The position numbers and the translations under genes were made by a program. Below, piece after piece: positions 37,988 through 47,695 of a DNA stretch of 64,000 bases. A model generated the notes under the pieces. That model did not search any database. It was not told the origin of the DNA and saw nothing but the letters and a program-made list of their open reading frames with translations. How positions within the stretch are numbered: position 1 is the stretch's first letter; each line of letters starts with the position of its first letter. This stretch comes from Xylanimonas allomyrinae. Its GTDB lineage: Bacteria; Actinomycetota; Actinomycetes; Actinomycetales; Cellulomonadaceae. Location: NCBI RefSeq assembly GCF_004135345.1, contig NZ_CP035495.1:2046001-2110000 (forward strand), read 5' to 3'.

Positions 37988-38055
37988 ACAACGCGCCCCT
38001 CGACGCCGAGGGACACCCAGCCCGGGTGTCGCGCACATCTCGATGAGGAGTTGAC

Positions 38056-39735
38056 ATGAGGTCGAAGATCACGGCCGCGGTGGCGACAGCCGCCGCCGCC
38101 GCCCTTCTCCTGGCCGCCTGCGGCGGGGGCGGGGACAACGCGTCAGGCGACGACACCGGGGGCTCTGCCACCGCCGGCGCGGCGCTCACGATCGCGAAGC
38201 CGGACGGCGCGATCACCACCGAGTCCAACAACCCGTGGGTCGCCGACGCCTCGGCCATGCGCCTGGGCTACATCAACGCGATCCTCGAGCCGCTGGGGAT
38301 CGTCAACCTGATCAAGCCGTCCGACCCGGTCACGCCCTGGCTCGCGTCCGACCTGGCATGGAACGACGACTTCACCGAGCTCACCGCCACGGCCCGCGAC
38401 GGCGTCACCTGGTCGGACGGCGAGGCCTTCACCGCCGACGACATCGCGTACACGTACCAGATGATCCTCGACCACCCCGAGCTCAACACGGCCGCGCTGC
38501 CGCTCAAGAGCGTCGCCGAGGACGGCAACAAGGTCACGCTCACGTTCACCGACTCGGTGTTCGTCAAGCAGGACAAGGTGCTGCACCGGGCGATCGTCCC
38601 CAAGCACTACGTCGAGACGCTCTCCGACCCCACGACCGACCCCATGCTCGACCTGGTCGGCACCGGCCCGTACACGCTGACGCAGTTCACCTCCCAGTCC
38701 GTCGAGCTCAAGGCGCGCACCGACTACTGGGGCGGCGACCTTGCCGTGCCGACGTTGTACTACGTGTCGTACAACGACAACACCGCCCTGGCCACCGCCC
38801 TCGCCAACGGCGACGCCGACTGGGCGCAGGCGTGGATCCCCAACCGTCAGCAGGCCTTCCTCGACCACGACCCCGACCACAACGTCTTCTGGGCGCCATC
38901 CGGTCTCGCATTCGACGGCCTGTACGTCAACACCACGAAGAAGCCGTTCAACGACGTCGCCTTCCGCCAGGCCGTCAACATGGTCATCGACCGCCACAAG
39001 TACCAGCAGATCGCCCGTGAGGGCGGCGTCCCCGAGATCACGTCCGTGACAGGGCTGCCCACCCCCGCCGGCAACTCGTTCATCTCCGACGAGTTCCAGG
39101 GCAAGGACTTCAAGGTCGACGTCGCCGGGGCCAAGAAGCTCCTCGAGGACGCCGGGTACACGGGCGTCGGCACCGCACTGGTCGACCCCAGCGGCCAGCC
39201 GGTCACCTTCGACCTCACGGTCCCGCAGGGCTGGTCCGACTACGTCACCGGCATCTCGCTGATCGCCGACGACGTCAAGGCGCTCGGCGTCACCGCCACG
39301 CTGACCACACCAGACGCGGACACGTGGTGGGCCAACAAGTCCAACGGTGAGTTCGACGCGATCCTGCACTGGACCGACACGGGCATGACCCCGTACGACA
39401 TCTACTCCAACACGATGGACGCCCGCTGGCTCAAGCCGATCGGCGAGGCAGCCGACTACAACTTCGGCCGCTTCGACTCCTCCGAGGCCACGGCGGCGCT
39501 CGACGCCTTCGCGAACGCGACGTCCGACGACGAGCGCTCGGCCGCCCTGGCGGACGCCCAGCGGATCTTCGTCAACGAGGTGCCGGTCATGCCGATCGCC
39601 TCACGCCCGTTCATCACGCAGTTCAACACCCGCAACTACGTGGGCTGGCCGTCCGACGACGACCCGTACATCAACGCGGACCCGACGCAGCCGACGTCGG
39701 TGCTCATCCTCACGAAGCTCAAGCCGGCGAGCTGA
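38056..39735 (+). CDS. Family-5 solute-binding lipoprotein
   Basis: A 559-residue extracellular binding protein of the peptide/oligosaccharide (DppA/OppA-like) class. It has a lipoprotein signal ending at Cys22 (LLLAAC), then a Gly-rich tether. LEPLGIVNLI, DGVTWSDGEAFTADDIAYTY and VGTGPYTL are conserved blocks. Family-5 proteins bind peptides, nickel or oligosaccharides; the GH3 glycosidase at the end of the operon argues for an oligosaccharide here. It is the first gene after the TetR-controlled promoter and is followed by two strong hairpins. Confidence 0.85.
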   Translation: MRSKITAAVATAAAAALLLAACGGGGDNASGDDTGGSATAGAALTIAKPDGAITTESNNPWVADASAMRLGYINAILEPLGIVNLIKPSDPVTPWLASDLAWNDDFTELTATARDGVTWSDGEAFTADDIAYTYQMILDHPELNTAALPLKSVAEDGNKVTLTFTDSVFVKQDKVLHRAIVPKHYVETLSDPTTDPMLDLVGTGPYTLTQFTSQSVELKARTDYWGGDLAVPTLYYVSYNDNTALATALANGDADWAQAWIPNRQQAFLDHDPDHNVFWAPSGLAFDGLYVNTTKKPFNDVAFRQAVNMVIDRHKYQQIAREGGVPEITSVTGLPTPAGNSFISDEFQGKDFKVDVAGAKKLLEDAGYTGVGTALVDPSGQPVTFDLTVPQGWSDYVTGISLIADDVKALGVTATLTTPDADTWWANKSNGEFDAILHWTDTGMTPYDIYSNTMDARWLKPIGEAADYNFGRFDSSEATAALDAFANATSDDERSAALADAQRIFVNEVPVMPIASRPFITQFNTRNYVGWPSDDDPYINADPTQPTSVLILTKLKPAS

Positions 39736-39739
39736 GCCC

Positions 39740-39773
39740 GGTCTGCGCGGGCGGTGTCCCGCCCGCGCAGACC
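39740..39773 (+). terminator. Hairpin 1 after the binding-protein gene
   Basis: Perfect 15-bp arms (39740-39754 and 39759-39773) with a TGTC loop start 4 bases after the stop codon. Inside an operon this is likely a partial terminator or an mRNA-stabilising stem. Confidence 0.65.
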
Positions 39774-39805
39774 CCCGCCCGCCGATGCGGGCGACAGCAG
39801 TCCAG

Positions 39806-39835
39806 CGAGGCCGGGGCCAGCCGGCCCCGGCCTCG
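39806..39835 (+). terminator. Hairpin 2 after the binding-protein gene
   Basis: Perfect 13-bp arms (CGAGGCCGGGGCC and its complement) with a 4-base loop lie 32 bases after hairpin 1 and before the ATPase gene. The pair makes the binding-protein message likely to be more abundant than the rest. Confidence 0.6.
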
Positions 39836-39882
39836 CGCCGCGTCCCGGCATGTACGGGAAGTCCCCTGAACGGAAGATCCCA

Positions 39883-40743
39883 GTGACCAGCGAGAACGTC
39901 CTCACGGTCCGTGACTTCAGCGTGGTGTACGACGTCGATCCGCCTGTCGAGGCGGTCATCGACGTGAGCCTCGACCTGTTGCGCGGCGAGATCCTCGGGT
40001 TGGCCGGCGAGTCCGGCTGTGGCAAGACGACCCTGGCCTACGGCATCCAGCGCCTGCTGAAGCCGCCGGCCGTCATCACCTCCGGCTCCGCCGTCTTTCA
40101 TGACGAGTCGGGCACCGACATCGACCTGCTCGCCCTCGACGAGACGTCGCTCCAGCGCTTCCGCTGGGACAAGATCTCCATGGTGTTCCAGGGGGCGATG
40201 AACGCGCTCAACCCCGTGCTGTCGATCGGCAAGCAGCTCGCGGACGTCTTCGAGACGCACCGCCCCGACATGAGCCGCGACGAGCGCCGCGACGAGTGCG
40301 CGCAGCTCCTCGACATCGTCGGCGTCCGCCGCGAGCGCCTGCGCTCCTACCCGCACGAGCTGTCGGGCGGCATGCGCCAGCGCGTCATGATCGCGATGGC
40401 CCTGGCCCTGCGCCCGCAGCTCATGGTCATGGACGAGCCGACGACGGCACTGGACGTGCTGGTGCAGCGCGAGATCCTCCTGCAGATCTCCGACCTGCGC
40501 CGCGAGTTCGGCTTCTCCGTCGTCTTCATCACGCACGACCTGCCGCTGCTGCTGGAGATCTCCGACCGCATCGCCATCATGCGGGAGGGTCGCATCGTCG
40601 AGCTCGACACGGCGTCGGCGATCTACCACCGGGCGCAGCACGAGTACACGCGCAAGCTCCTGGGCTCTTTCCCGAGCCTGACGGGTGATCGCGGCGGGTT
40701 CCTGCGGGCGAGCGAGACGGCCCTGGGCGAGGGGGCGGCATGA
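39883..40743 (+). CDS. ABC transporter ATPase (DppD-like)
   Basis: A 286-residue ATPase, the first of two that drive the importer. Walker A is GESGCGKTT, the signature is LSGGMRQRV, and Walker B is LMVMDEPTTALD, followed by the H-loop ITHDLP. I choose GTG 39883, where VTSENVLTVRDFSVVYDV begins; ATG 39850 in the same frame is an alternative. The stop overlaps the next start. Confidence 0.9.
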   Translation: MTSENVLTVRDFSVVYDVDPPVEAVIDVSLDLLRGEILGLAGESGCGKTTLAYGIQRLLKPPAVITSGSAVFHDESGTDIDLLALDETSLQRFRWDKISMVFQGAMNALNPVLSIGKQLADVFETHRPDMSRDERRDECAQLLDIVGVRRERLRSYPHELSGGMRQRVMIAMALALRPQLMVMDEPTTALDVLVQREILLQISDLRREFGFSVVFITHDLPLLLEISDRIAIMREGRIVELDTASAIYHRAQHEYTRKLLGSFPSLTGDRGGFLRASETALGEGAA

Positions 40744-41588
40744 GCCACGACGACGTCACCGGCGCCGAGAAGCGCCCGGACGCTCCCGAGCACACGCTGG
40801 AGCTGCGGAACGTCACCAAGAAGTACCACGTGCGCGGCAGCGGCACGATGCTCGCGCTCGACGACGTCGACGTCACCGTCGCCTCGGGGCGCACGGTCGC
40901 GCTCGTGGGGCAGTCGGGGTCGGGCAAGTCGACGATCGCGAAGATCATCACGCAGCTCGAACGCGCGACGTCGGGCCAGGTGCTGCTGGACGGCGCCCCG
41001 ATCCCGCGGCACGGCAAGGCGCTGCGCACCTACCGCCAGCAGGTACGCATGGTCTTCCAGGACCCGTTCGCCTCGCTCAACCCGTACCACGACATCCGCC
41101 ACCACCTCGCGCGCCCGTTGCTGCTCGACCACGTCGTGCCCAAGGCCGAGGTCGAGGCCGAGGTGGTGCGGCTGCTGGAGCTGGTGCGCCTGGACCCGGG
41201 CGCGACCATCGACCGCCGCCCGCACGAGCTGTCCGGCGGTCAGCGCCAGCGGGTGGCGATCGCCCGCGCGATCGCTTCGCGCCCGTCGCTGCTGGTGGCC
41301 GACGAGCCGGTGTCGATGCTCGACGTGTCCATCCGCCTGGGGGTGCTCAACCTGCTCGCCGACCTGCAGCGTTCGCACCACCTCGGGGTCCTGTACATCA
41401 CGCACGACCTGGCCACGGCACGGCACTTCTCCGACGAGATCCTGGTGCTGCACCACGGGCGCGTCGTCGAGCGCGGGCCGTCCGACGAGGTGATCCTGCA
41501 CCCGCGCAACGACTACACCAGAGCGTTGCTGGAGGCCTCACCCGACCCCGACAAGCACTTCGCGGGCACCGCGGGAGGCACCCGATGA
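40740..41588 (+). CDS. ABC transporter ATPase (DppF-like)
   Basis: A 282-residue ATPase, partner of the previous one. Walker A is GQSGSGKST, the signature is LSGGQRQRV, and Walker B is LLVADEPVSMLD. The Q-loop region MVFQDPFASLNPYHDI is typical of DppF/OppF. It overlaps both neighbours by ATGA, so translation is coupled. Confidence 0.92.
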   Translation: MSHDDVTGAEKRPDAPEHTLELRNVTKKYHVRGSGTMLALDDVDVTVASGRTVALVGQSGSGKSTIAKIITQLERATSGQVLLDGAPIPRHGKALRTYRQQVRMVFQDPFASLNPYHDIRHHLARPLLLDHVVPKAEVEAEVVRLLELVRLDPGATIDRRPHELSGGQRQRVAIARAIASRPSLLVADEPVSMLDVSIRLGVLNLLADLQRSHHLGVLYITHDLATARHFSDEILVLHHGRVVERGPSDEVILHPRNDYTRALLEASPDPDKHFAGTAGGTR

Positions 41589-42577
41589 ACACCTTGCGCT
41601 TCTTCGCGCGGCGCGTCGCCTTCTACCTGTTCACGGCGTGGGCGGCCATCACGATCAACTTCTTCCTGCCCCGGTTCATGAAGGGCGACCCGATCTCGGC
41701 GTACCTCGCCCGCAACCAGGGCCGGGTCAGCCCCGAGGCGGCCGACTCGCTGCGCATCCTGTTCGGCCTGAACTCCGACCGCTCGCTGCTCCAGCAGTAC
41801 GGCGACTACTGGGGCCTGATGGTCTCGGGCGACCTGGGCCGGTCGCTCTCACGCGGCCTCGCCCCGGTGACCGAGGTCATCTCCTCGGCCCTGCCGTGGA
41901 CCATCGGCCTCGTCGGCATCGCGACGATCCTCAGCTTCGGCATCGGCACGCTGATCGGCTCGCTCGTCGGCTGGAACCGCGGGTCGCGCGCCGACGTGCT
42001 GGTGCCCATCTCGACGTTCTTCTCGACCGTCCCGTACTTCTGGATGGGCCTGATCGCGATCGCGGTGTTCGCCACCGGCCTCGGCTGGTTCCCCGCGTCG
42101 CACGCCTACGGCCGCGGCTCGATCCCCTCGTGGGACGTCGGCTTCATCCTCGAGGTGATCAAGCACGGCACGCTGCCGGCGCTGACGATCGTGCTCGCCT
42201 CGCTGGGCGGGTGGATCCTCGGCATGCGCAACATGATGATCACCATCCTCGACGAGGACTACGTGACGGTCGCACAGGCCAAGGGCCTGCCCGCCCGCCG
42301 CGTCCTGACCCGCTACGCGGCCCGCAACGCGGTGCTGCCGCAGGTCCAGAGCTTCGCCCTGGCACTCGGCTTCATCGTCGGCGGCACGCTGGTCATGGAG
42401 CTCGTGTTCTCCTACCCCGGCGTCGGCAAGCTGCTCCTGGACGCGACCAACGCCAAGGACTACCCGCTCATGCAGGGTCTGTTCCTCGTCATCACCCTGA
42501 CGGTGCTCGTCGCCAACATCCTGGCCGACGTCGCCTACGCCGTCCTCGACCCGCGCACGCGCCAGACGGAGGCCTGA
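41585..42577 (+). CDS. ABC transporter permease (DppB-like)
   Basis: A 330-residue membrane subunit with six helices. It begins NTLRFFARRVAFYLFTAWAA and has the family's early GDPISAYLARN loop. The cytoplasmic EAA-type loop is VTVAQAKGLPARRVLTRYAA, and the end YAVLDPRT is conserved. Order and overlaps with the neighbouring genes fit a five-gene Dpp-type importer. Confidence 0.92.
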   Translation: MNTLRFFARRVAFYLFTAWAAITINFFLPRFMKGDPISAYLARNQGRVSPEAADSLRILFGLNSDRSLLQQYGDYWGLMVSGDLGRSLSRGLAPVTEVISSALPWTIGLVGIATILSFGIGTLIGSLVGWNRGSRADVLVPISTFFSTVPYFWMGLIAIAVFATGLGWFPASHAYGRGSIPSWDVGFILEVIKHGTLPALTIVLASLGGWILGMRNMMITILDEDYVTVAQAKGLPARRVLTRYAARNAVLPQVQSFALALGFIVGGTLVMELVFSYPGVGKLLLDATNAKDYPLMQGLFLVITLTVLVANILADVAYAVLDPRTRQTEA

Positions 42578-42579
42578 CC

Positions 42580-43608
42580 ATGACCGCGACCGTCACCAGC
42601 CCGACCTCGGTCGAGGCTCCCACGCCCGCACACCGGGCCAGCGCGTTCGCCATGTTCCGCAACGGCAAGTCCGTCACCGGGCTGTGCATCCTCGCGGTGT
42701 TCACGCTCATGGCGGTCTTCGCCCCGCTCGTCGCACCGTTCGACCCCCTCGCCAAGGACTTCCAGGCGTTGCGGCAGGCGCCGTCGACCACGCACTGGCT
42801 GGGTACCACCCACATGGGCGAGGACGTGTTCAGCCAGATCGTGTACGGCACGCGCGGCGTGCTGATCGTCGGCTTCGCCGCCGGCATCATCGCCACGGTC
42901 ATCGCCATCGCGATCGGCGTCACCGCCGGTTACGTGTCCGGGTGGAAGTCGGAGTCGCTGTCGGCGCTGACGAACGTGTTCCTCGTGATCCCCGGCCTGC
43001 CGCTGATGATCATCATCACCTCCCAGCAGGACAACCCGTCGCTCGTGCTGGTCGCCGCCGTCCTGGCGATCACCGGCTGGGCGTGGGGCGGGCGCGTGCT
43101 GCGCGCCCAGACGATGTCGCTGCGCAACCGCGACTTCGTCCAGGCGGCCCGCGCCAACGGCGAACCGCTGTGGCGGATCATCACCGTAGAGATGCTGCCC
43201 AACCTCATGGCGATCATCGCGTCGTCGTTCGTCGGCACCGTCACCGCCGCCATCCTCGGCCTGACGACGCTGGCATTCATCGGCGTCATCCCCATCACCA
43301 ACCTCAACTGGGGCACGATCCTGTTCTGGGCGCAGCAGAACGGCGCGTTCCCGAACTTCTGGTGGTGGTACGTGCCCGCCGGCCTGGCCATCGCCCTGCT
43401 GGGCGTCGCGCTGTCGCTCATCAACTTCGGCATCGACGAGTACGTCAACCCGCGCCTGCGGTCCGCGGGCGAGCGCGCCCGCGCGCTGCGCAAGCGCGGC
43501 ATGCGGGCGACGTCGGCCGTCACGCAGGTGCGCGCCGTCCCGACGGCGCCGCCACCCGTCACGGCCCCCGCCGACGACGCACCCACCACCGAGGAGACAC
43601 GCGCATGA
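42580..43608 (+). CDS. ABC transporter permease (DppC-like)
   Basis: A 342-residue second permease. The first helix follows FRNGKSVTGLCILAVF; the DppC-type HWLGTTHMGEDVFSQIVYG loop and the coupling loop DFVQAARANGEPLWRIITVE are clear. After the last helix and INFGIDEYVNPRL there is an unusual tail of about 50 residues rich in Ala, Pro and Thr. The stop overlaps the GH3 start. Confidence 0.92.
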   Translation: MTATVTSPTSVEAPTPAHRASAFAMFRNGKSVTGLCILAVFTLMAVFAPLVAPFDPLAKDFQALRQAPSTTHWLGTTHMGEDVFSQIVYGTRGVLIVGFAAGIIATVIAIAIGVTAGYVSGWKSESLSALTNVFLVIPGLPLMIIITSQQDNPSLVLVAAVLAITGWAWGGRVLRAQTMSLRNRDFVQAARANGEPLWRIITVEMLPNLMAIIASSFVGTVTAAILGLTTLAFIGVIPITNLNWGTILFWAQQNGAFPNFWWWYVPAGLAIALLGVALSLINFGIDEYVNPRLRSAGERARALRKRGMRATSAVTQVRAVPTAPPPVTAPADDAPTTEETRA

Positions 43609-45845
43609 GCACGCCGCTCTACCTGGACACCACCCTGCCCGTCGCCGCGCGCGTCACCGACCTCCTGGGCCGCATGACGGTCGAGGAGAAGGTGGGCCAG
43701 ATGCTGCAGCTCGACGCCCGCGAGGGCGTCGAGGACCACATCCTGCGCACGCACGTCGGCTCGATCCTGCACACCTCGCCCGCGCTGGTGCGCGAGGCGC
43801 ACGACGTCACCGACCGCACCCGCCTGCGCATCCCGCTGCTCATCGGGGAGGACTGCATCCACGGCCACTCGTTCTTCGAGGGCGCCACGATCTTCCCGAC
43901 CCAGCTCGGCATGGCCGCCACGTGGTCGCCCGCGCTGGTGGAGAAGATGGCACGCGCGACAGCCGTCGAGGTCGCCGCGACGGGCATCCACTGGACGTTC
44001 TCCCCCGTGCTGTGCATCGCGCGCGACCTGCGCTGGGGCCGTGTCAACGAGACGTTCGGCGAGGACCCGCACCTCATCGGCGAGCTCGCCAGCGCGGCCG
44101 TGCGCGGCTACCAGGGCGACGGGCTGAGCGACCCCACCGCGATCCTCGCCACGGCCAAGCACTTCGCCGGCTACTCGGAGACTCAGGGTGGCCGCGACGC
44201 GTCCGAGGCCGACATCTCCCGGCGCAAGCTGCGCTCGTGGTTCCTGCCGCCGTTCGAGCGCGTGGCGCACGAGGGCTGCCGCACGTTCATGCTCGGCTAC
44301 CAGACCACCGACGGTGTCCCCATCACCGTCAACGACTGGCTGCTGACCGACGTGCTGCGCCGCGAGTGGGGCTACGCGGGCATGCTCATCACCGACTGGG
44401 ACAACGTCGGGCGCATGGTCTGGGAGCAGAAGGTCCAGCCCGACATCGCCCACGCCGCGGCCGCCGCCGTCAAGGCGGGCAACGACATGGTCATGACCAC
44501 GCCCCAGTTCTTCGAGGGCGCCCTCGCCGCGATCGACCAGGGGCTGCTCAAGGAGTCCGAGCTCGACAACGCGGTCAGCCACATCCTCACGCTCAAGTTC
44601 GAGCTCGGGCTGTTCGAGGACCGCCGCCGCCCCGACCCGGCGCGCATCGCCGCGGTGGTCGGCTCCCACCAGGACCTCAACCTCGAGGTCACCCGGCGTT
44701 CGCTGGTGCTGCTGCGCAACGACGGCGTGCTCCCCCTGCCCGCCGACGACGCCGCCCCGCGCCGGGTCGCCGTCGTCGGACCGCTCGCCGACGACGCGCA
44801 GACGCAGCTCGGGGACTGGGCCGGCTCCTCCGGCCAGGTCGACTGGCTGCCCGACGGGCAGCCGCGCGCGATGATCACCACGGTGCTCGACGGCCTGCGC
44901 GCCGCCGTGCCCGCCGGGTGGCAGGTCACGCACGCACGCGGCGCCGACATCCTCACGCTCGAACCCGATCCCGCAGGCGAGTTCTTCCCCGACGGGCAGC
45001 CGCGCCCGCCCGTCGTCGTGCCCGCCGCACCCGATGCGGCGCTCATCGCCGAGGCGGTCGCGGCGGCACAGGAGGCCGACTACGTGGTGGCCGTCGTCGG
45101 CGACCGCATCGAGCTGGTCGGTGAAGGCCGCTCGACGGCGACGCTCGAGCTCGTCGGCGGGCAGGTCGCGCTGCTCGACGCGCTCGCCGCGACCGGCAAG
45201 CCCCTGGTCGTGGTGCTGCTGGCGTCCAAGCCGCTCGTGCTGCCGCCGTCGGCGCTCGACGCCGCGGCCCTGGTCTGGGCGGCGAACCCCGGCATGACGG
45301 GCGGGACGGCGCTCGCCGAGCTGCTGCTCGGGCGGATCGAGCCGAGCGGGCGCCTGCCGATCTCCTTCGCGCGGCACGCGGGCCAGCAACCGACGTACTA
45401 CAACCAGATCCGCGGCCAGCACGGCGACCGCTACGCCGACCTCACCCAGGCTCCGGCGTTCGCGTTCGGCGAGGGCCTGTCGTACACGACCGTCGAGTAC
45501 ACCGACCTGGTCGTCGAGAGGCCCGAGCTCACGGCGTCCGACGTCGTGCGCGCACGCGTCACGCTCACGAACACCGGGGCGCGTCCGGCGCTGGAGACCG
45601 TGCAGGTCTACGTGTGCGACCTGGTCACGTCGGCGTCCTGGGCCGAGCACGAGCTCAAGGCGTTCCGGCAGGTCGCCGTCGCACCGGGCGCGTCGGTGAC
45701 CGTCCCGCTGGAGCTGCCGGCGAGCGCCTGCACGATCGTGGACGCCCACGGCGGGCGCATCGTGGAGCCGGGCGACTTCGAGCTCCGGGTGGGCCGGTCG
45801 TCGCGCCCGGCGGACCTCCTGCGCACCCGCTTCACGCTCCGCTGA
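43605..45845 (+). CDS. GH3 beta-glycosidase
   Basis: A 746-residue family 3 enzyme without a signal peptide, so it acts on imported oligosaccharide. Domain 1 contains KHFAGYSETQGGRD and the nucleophile Asp264 in MLITDWDN. Domain 2 follows from about 370, and a fibronectin III-like domain ends the protein (VRARVTLTNTGARPALETVQ). Beta-glucosidase is most likely; beta-xylosidase cannot be excluded. The gene is coupled to the transporter by an ATGA overlap and followed by a strong terminator. Confidence 0.93.
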   Translation: MSTPLYLDTTLPVAARVTDLLGRMTVEEKVGQMLQLDAREGVEDHILRTHVGSILHTSPALVREAHDVTDRTRLRIPLLIGEDCIHGHSFFEGATIFPTQLGMAATWSPALVEKMARATAVEVAATGIHWTFSPVLCIARDLRWGRVNETFGEDPHLIGELASAAVRGYQGDGLSDPTAILATAKHFAGYSETQGGRDASEADISRRKLRSWFLPPFERVAHEGCRTFMLGYQTTDGVPITVNDWLLTDVLRREWGYAGMLITDWDNVGRMVWEQKVQPDIAHAAAAAVKAGNDMVMTTPQFFEGALAAIDQGLLKESELDNAVSHILTLKFELGLFEDRRRPDPARIAAVVGSHQDLNLEVTRRSLVLLRNDGVLPLPADDAAPRRVAVVGPLADDAQTQLGDWAGSSGQVDWLPDGQPRAMITTVLDGLRAAVPAGWQVTHARGADILTLEPDPAGEFFPDGQPRPPVVVPAAPDAALIAEAVAAAQEADYVVAVVGDRIELVGEGRSTATLELVGGQVALLDALAATGKPLVVVLLASKPLVLPPSALDAAALVWAANPGMTGGTALAELLLGRIEPSGRLPISFARHAGQQPTYYNQIRGQHGDRYADLTQAPAFAFGEGLSYTTVEYTDLVVERPELTASDVVRARVTLTNTGARPALETVQVYVCDLVTSASWAEHELKAFRQVAVAPGASVTVPLELPASACTIVDAHGGRIVEPGDFELRVGRSSRPADLLRTRFTLR

Positions 45846-45851
45846 CCCGGC

Positions 45852-45895
45852 CGCCGAGGCGGTGCCCTCCCGCGCGGGAGGGCACCGCCTCGGCG
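45852..45895. terminator. Terminator between the GH3 and PhoH genes
   Basis: Perfect 20-bp arms (45852-45871 and 45876-45895) with a GCGC loop lie between convergent genes. It is one of the strongest hairpins in the window. Confidence 0.85.
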
Positions 45896-45911
45896 TGCGC
45901 CGCAGCGCGGC

Positions 45912-47282
45912 TCACAGCTCCAGGTGCTCGAGCATGTCCGTGACCAGGGCGGCGATCGGGCTGCGCTCCGAGCGGGTCAGCGTCACGTGGGCGAACAGCG
46001 GGTGACCCTTGAGCTTCTCGATGACGGCCGCAACGCCGTCGTGGCGGCCGACGCGCAGGTTGTCGCGCTGGGCGACGTCGTGCGTGAGCACGACGCGCGA
46101 GTTCTGGCCGATGCGGGAGAGCACCGTGAGCAGCACGTTGCGCTCCAGGCTCTGCGCCTCGTCGACGATCACGAACGCGTCGTGCAGCGAGCGCCCGCGG
46201 ATGTGCGTCAGCGGCAGCACCTCGAGCATCTCGCGGTGGACGACCTCGTCGACGACCTCGGGCGAGACGAGCGCCCCGAGCGTGTCGTACACGGCCTGCG
46301 CCCACGGGTTCATCTTCTCGGACTCGCTGCCGGGCAGGTAGCCGAGCTCCTGCCCGCCGACGGCGTACAGCGGCCGGAACACGAGGATCTTGCGGTGCTG
46401 ACGCCGTTCGAGCACCGCCTCCAGGCCCGCGCACAACGCAAGCGCCGACTTGCCGGTGCCGGCCCGCCCGCCGAGCGAGACGATGCCGATCTCCTCGTCG
46501 AGCAGCAGGTCGATCGCGACCCGCTGCTCGGCCGACCGGCCGTGGACGCCGAAGACCTCCTGGTCGCCGCGCACCAGCCGCACCTTCTTGTCGGCGGTGA
46601 CGCGTCCCAGCGCGGACCCGCGCGGCGAGTGGATCACCAGGCCGGTGTGGACGAGCAGCGGCGACGCCGCCTCGACGACGGCGGGGTCGAGCTCGGCGAC
46701 GTCGAGCACCTGGTGCTCCCACAGCGACCCCATCTGCTCGTCCGACACGTCGACCGAGGCCATGCCCGTCCAGCCGGAGTCGACCGCAAGCTCGGCGCGG
46801 TACTCCTCGGCGTCGAGGCCCACGGCCGACGCCTTGATCCGCATCGGCAGGTCCTTGGAGACGACCGTGACGCGGCGGCCCTCGGCCGCGAGGTTGGCCG
46901 CGACCGCGAGGATGCGCGTGTCGTTGTCACCCAGCCGGAACCCGGTGGGCAGCACCTCGGCGTCGATGTGGTTGAGCTCGACGCGCAGCGTGCCGCCCGC
47001 GTCGCCGATGGGCAGCGCCGCGTCGAGGCGCCCGTGCGCGAGCCGCAGGTCGTCCAGGATGCGCAGCGCGGAACGGGCGAAGTACCCCAGCTCGGCGTGG
47101 TGCCGCTTGCCTTCGAGCTCCGTCACGACCACGACGGGCAGGACGACGTCGTGCTCCGCGAACCGGAACAGGGCGCGCGGGTCGGACAACAGCACGGACG
47201 TGTCGATGACGAACGTGCGGCGTCCGCTCTCGTCACGACCGTGGGGGTCGGCCTGGGGCGTGGCGTTCTGGCTGGTCTCCAC
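45912..47282 (-). CDS. PIN-PhoH family protein (PhoH2 type)
   Basis: A 456-residue fusion of a PIN-type RNase domain (about 20-150; [15 protein letters not shown] and [12 protein letters not shown] supply the acidic metal ligands) to a PhoH ATPase (about 240-456; Walker [12 protein letters not shown], Walker [13 protein letters not shown]). Mycobacterial PhoH2 is an ATP-dependent RNA helicase/RNase. I choose GTG 47282 with GGAGGGAG upstream. No antitoxin-like gene is seen directly in front of it. The 47283-47695 spacer in front holds only a 15-bp repeat array. Confidence 0.9.
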   Translation of the reverse strand: METSQNATPQADPHGRDESGRRTFVIDTSVLLSDPRALFRFAEHDVVLPVVVVTELEGKRHHAELGYFARSALRILDDLRLAHGRLDAALPIGDAGGTLRVELNHIDAEVLPTGFRLGDNDTRILAVAANLAAEGRRVTVVSKDLPMRIKASAVGLDAEEYRAELAVDSGWTGMASVDVSDEQMGSLWEHQVLDVAELDPAVVEAASPLLVHTGLVIHSPRGSALGRVTADKKVRLVRGDQEVFGVHGRSAEQRVAIDLLLDEEIGIVSLGGRAGTGKSALALCAGLEAVLERRQHRKILVFRPLYAVGGQELGYLPGSESEKMNPWAQAVYDTLGALVSPEVVDEVVHREMLEVLPLTHIRGRSLHDAFVIVDEAQSLERNVLLTVLSRIGQNSRVVLTHDVAQRDNLRVGRHDGVAAVIEKLKGHPLFAHVTLTRSERSPIAALVTDMLEHLEL

Positions 47283-47543
47283 GGAGAAGCTCCCTCCGGC
47301 GCGGCGGCGCACTCGGTAGGTGGCGCGGGTGGCCGACCCTGGCTGCGGCGCCGTGCCGCAGGGCCGGTACCGGCCTGTGCGCGCGGAGCGACGACTCCAT
47401 GGGCTGGCCTCCCGGAGGACGGCTGGATGCCGTCCTGTCACCCAAACTACGGACCTGTCATTCGGGCGACCACACCTGGTGAGGCGTGTCGCCGACTTGT
47501 CACGCACTGTTCACCGCCGCGACTCGCGTCCGACCCCAGGGCG

Positions 47544-47663
47544 GCGCGCGCCGACCCTGCGCGCGCCGGCCCTGTGCGCACCGGCCCTGCGCGCACCGAC
47601 ACCGTGCGCGCCGACACTGAGCGCGCCAACACTGTGCGCACCGACACTGCGCGCACGACCCGG
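47544..47663 (+). repeat. 15-bp x 8 intergenic tandem repeat
   Basis: Eight diverged 15-bp units with consensus GTGCGCACCGACACT fill the spacer between phoH2 and the hypothetical gene at 47696. It is not in the frame of either neighbour. The unit resembles that at 27137 (GTGNGCACCG shared). Confidence 0.85.
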
Positions 47664-47695
47664 CGCGCCGGGGCGCCTGGCGGCAGCATGGACCT

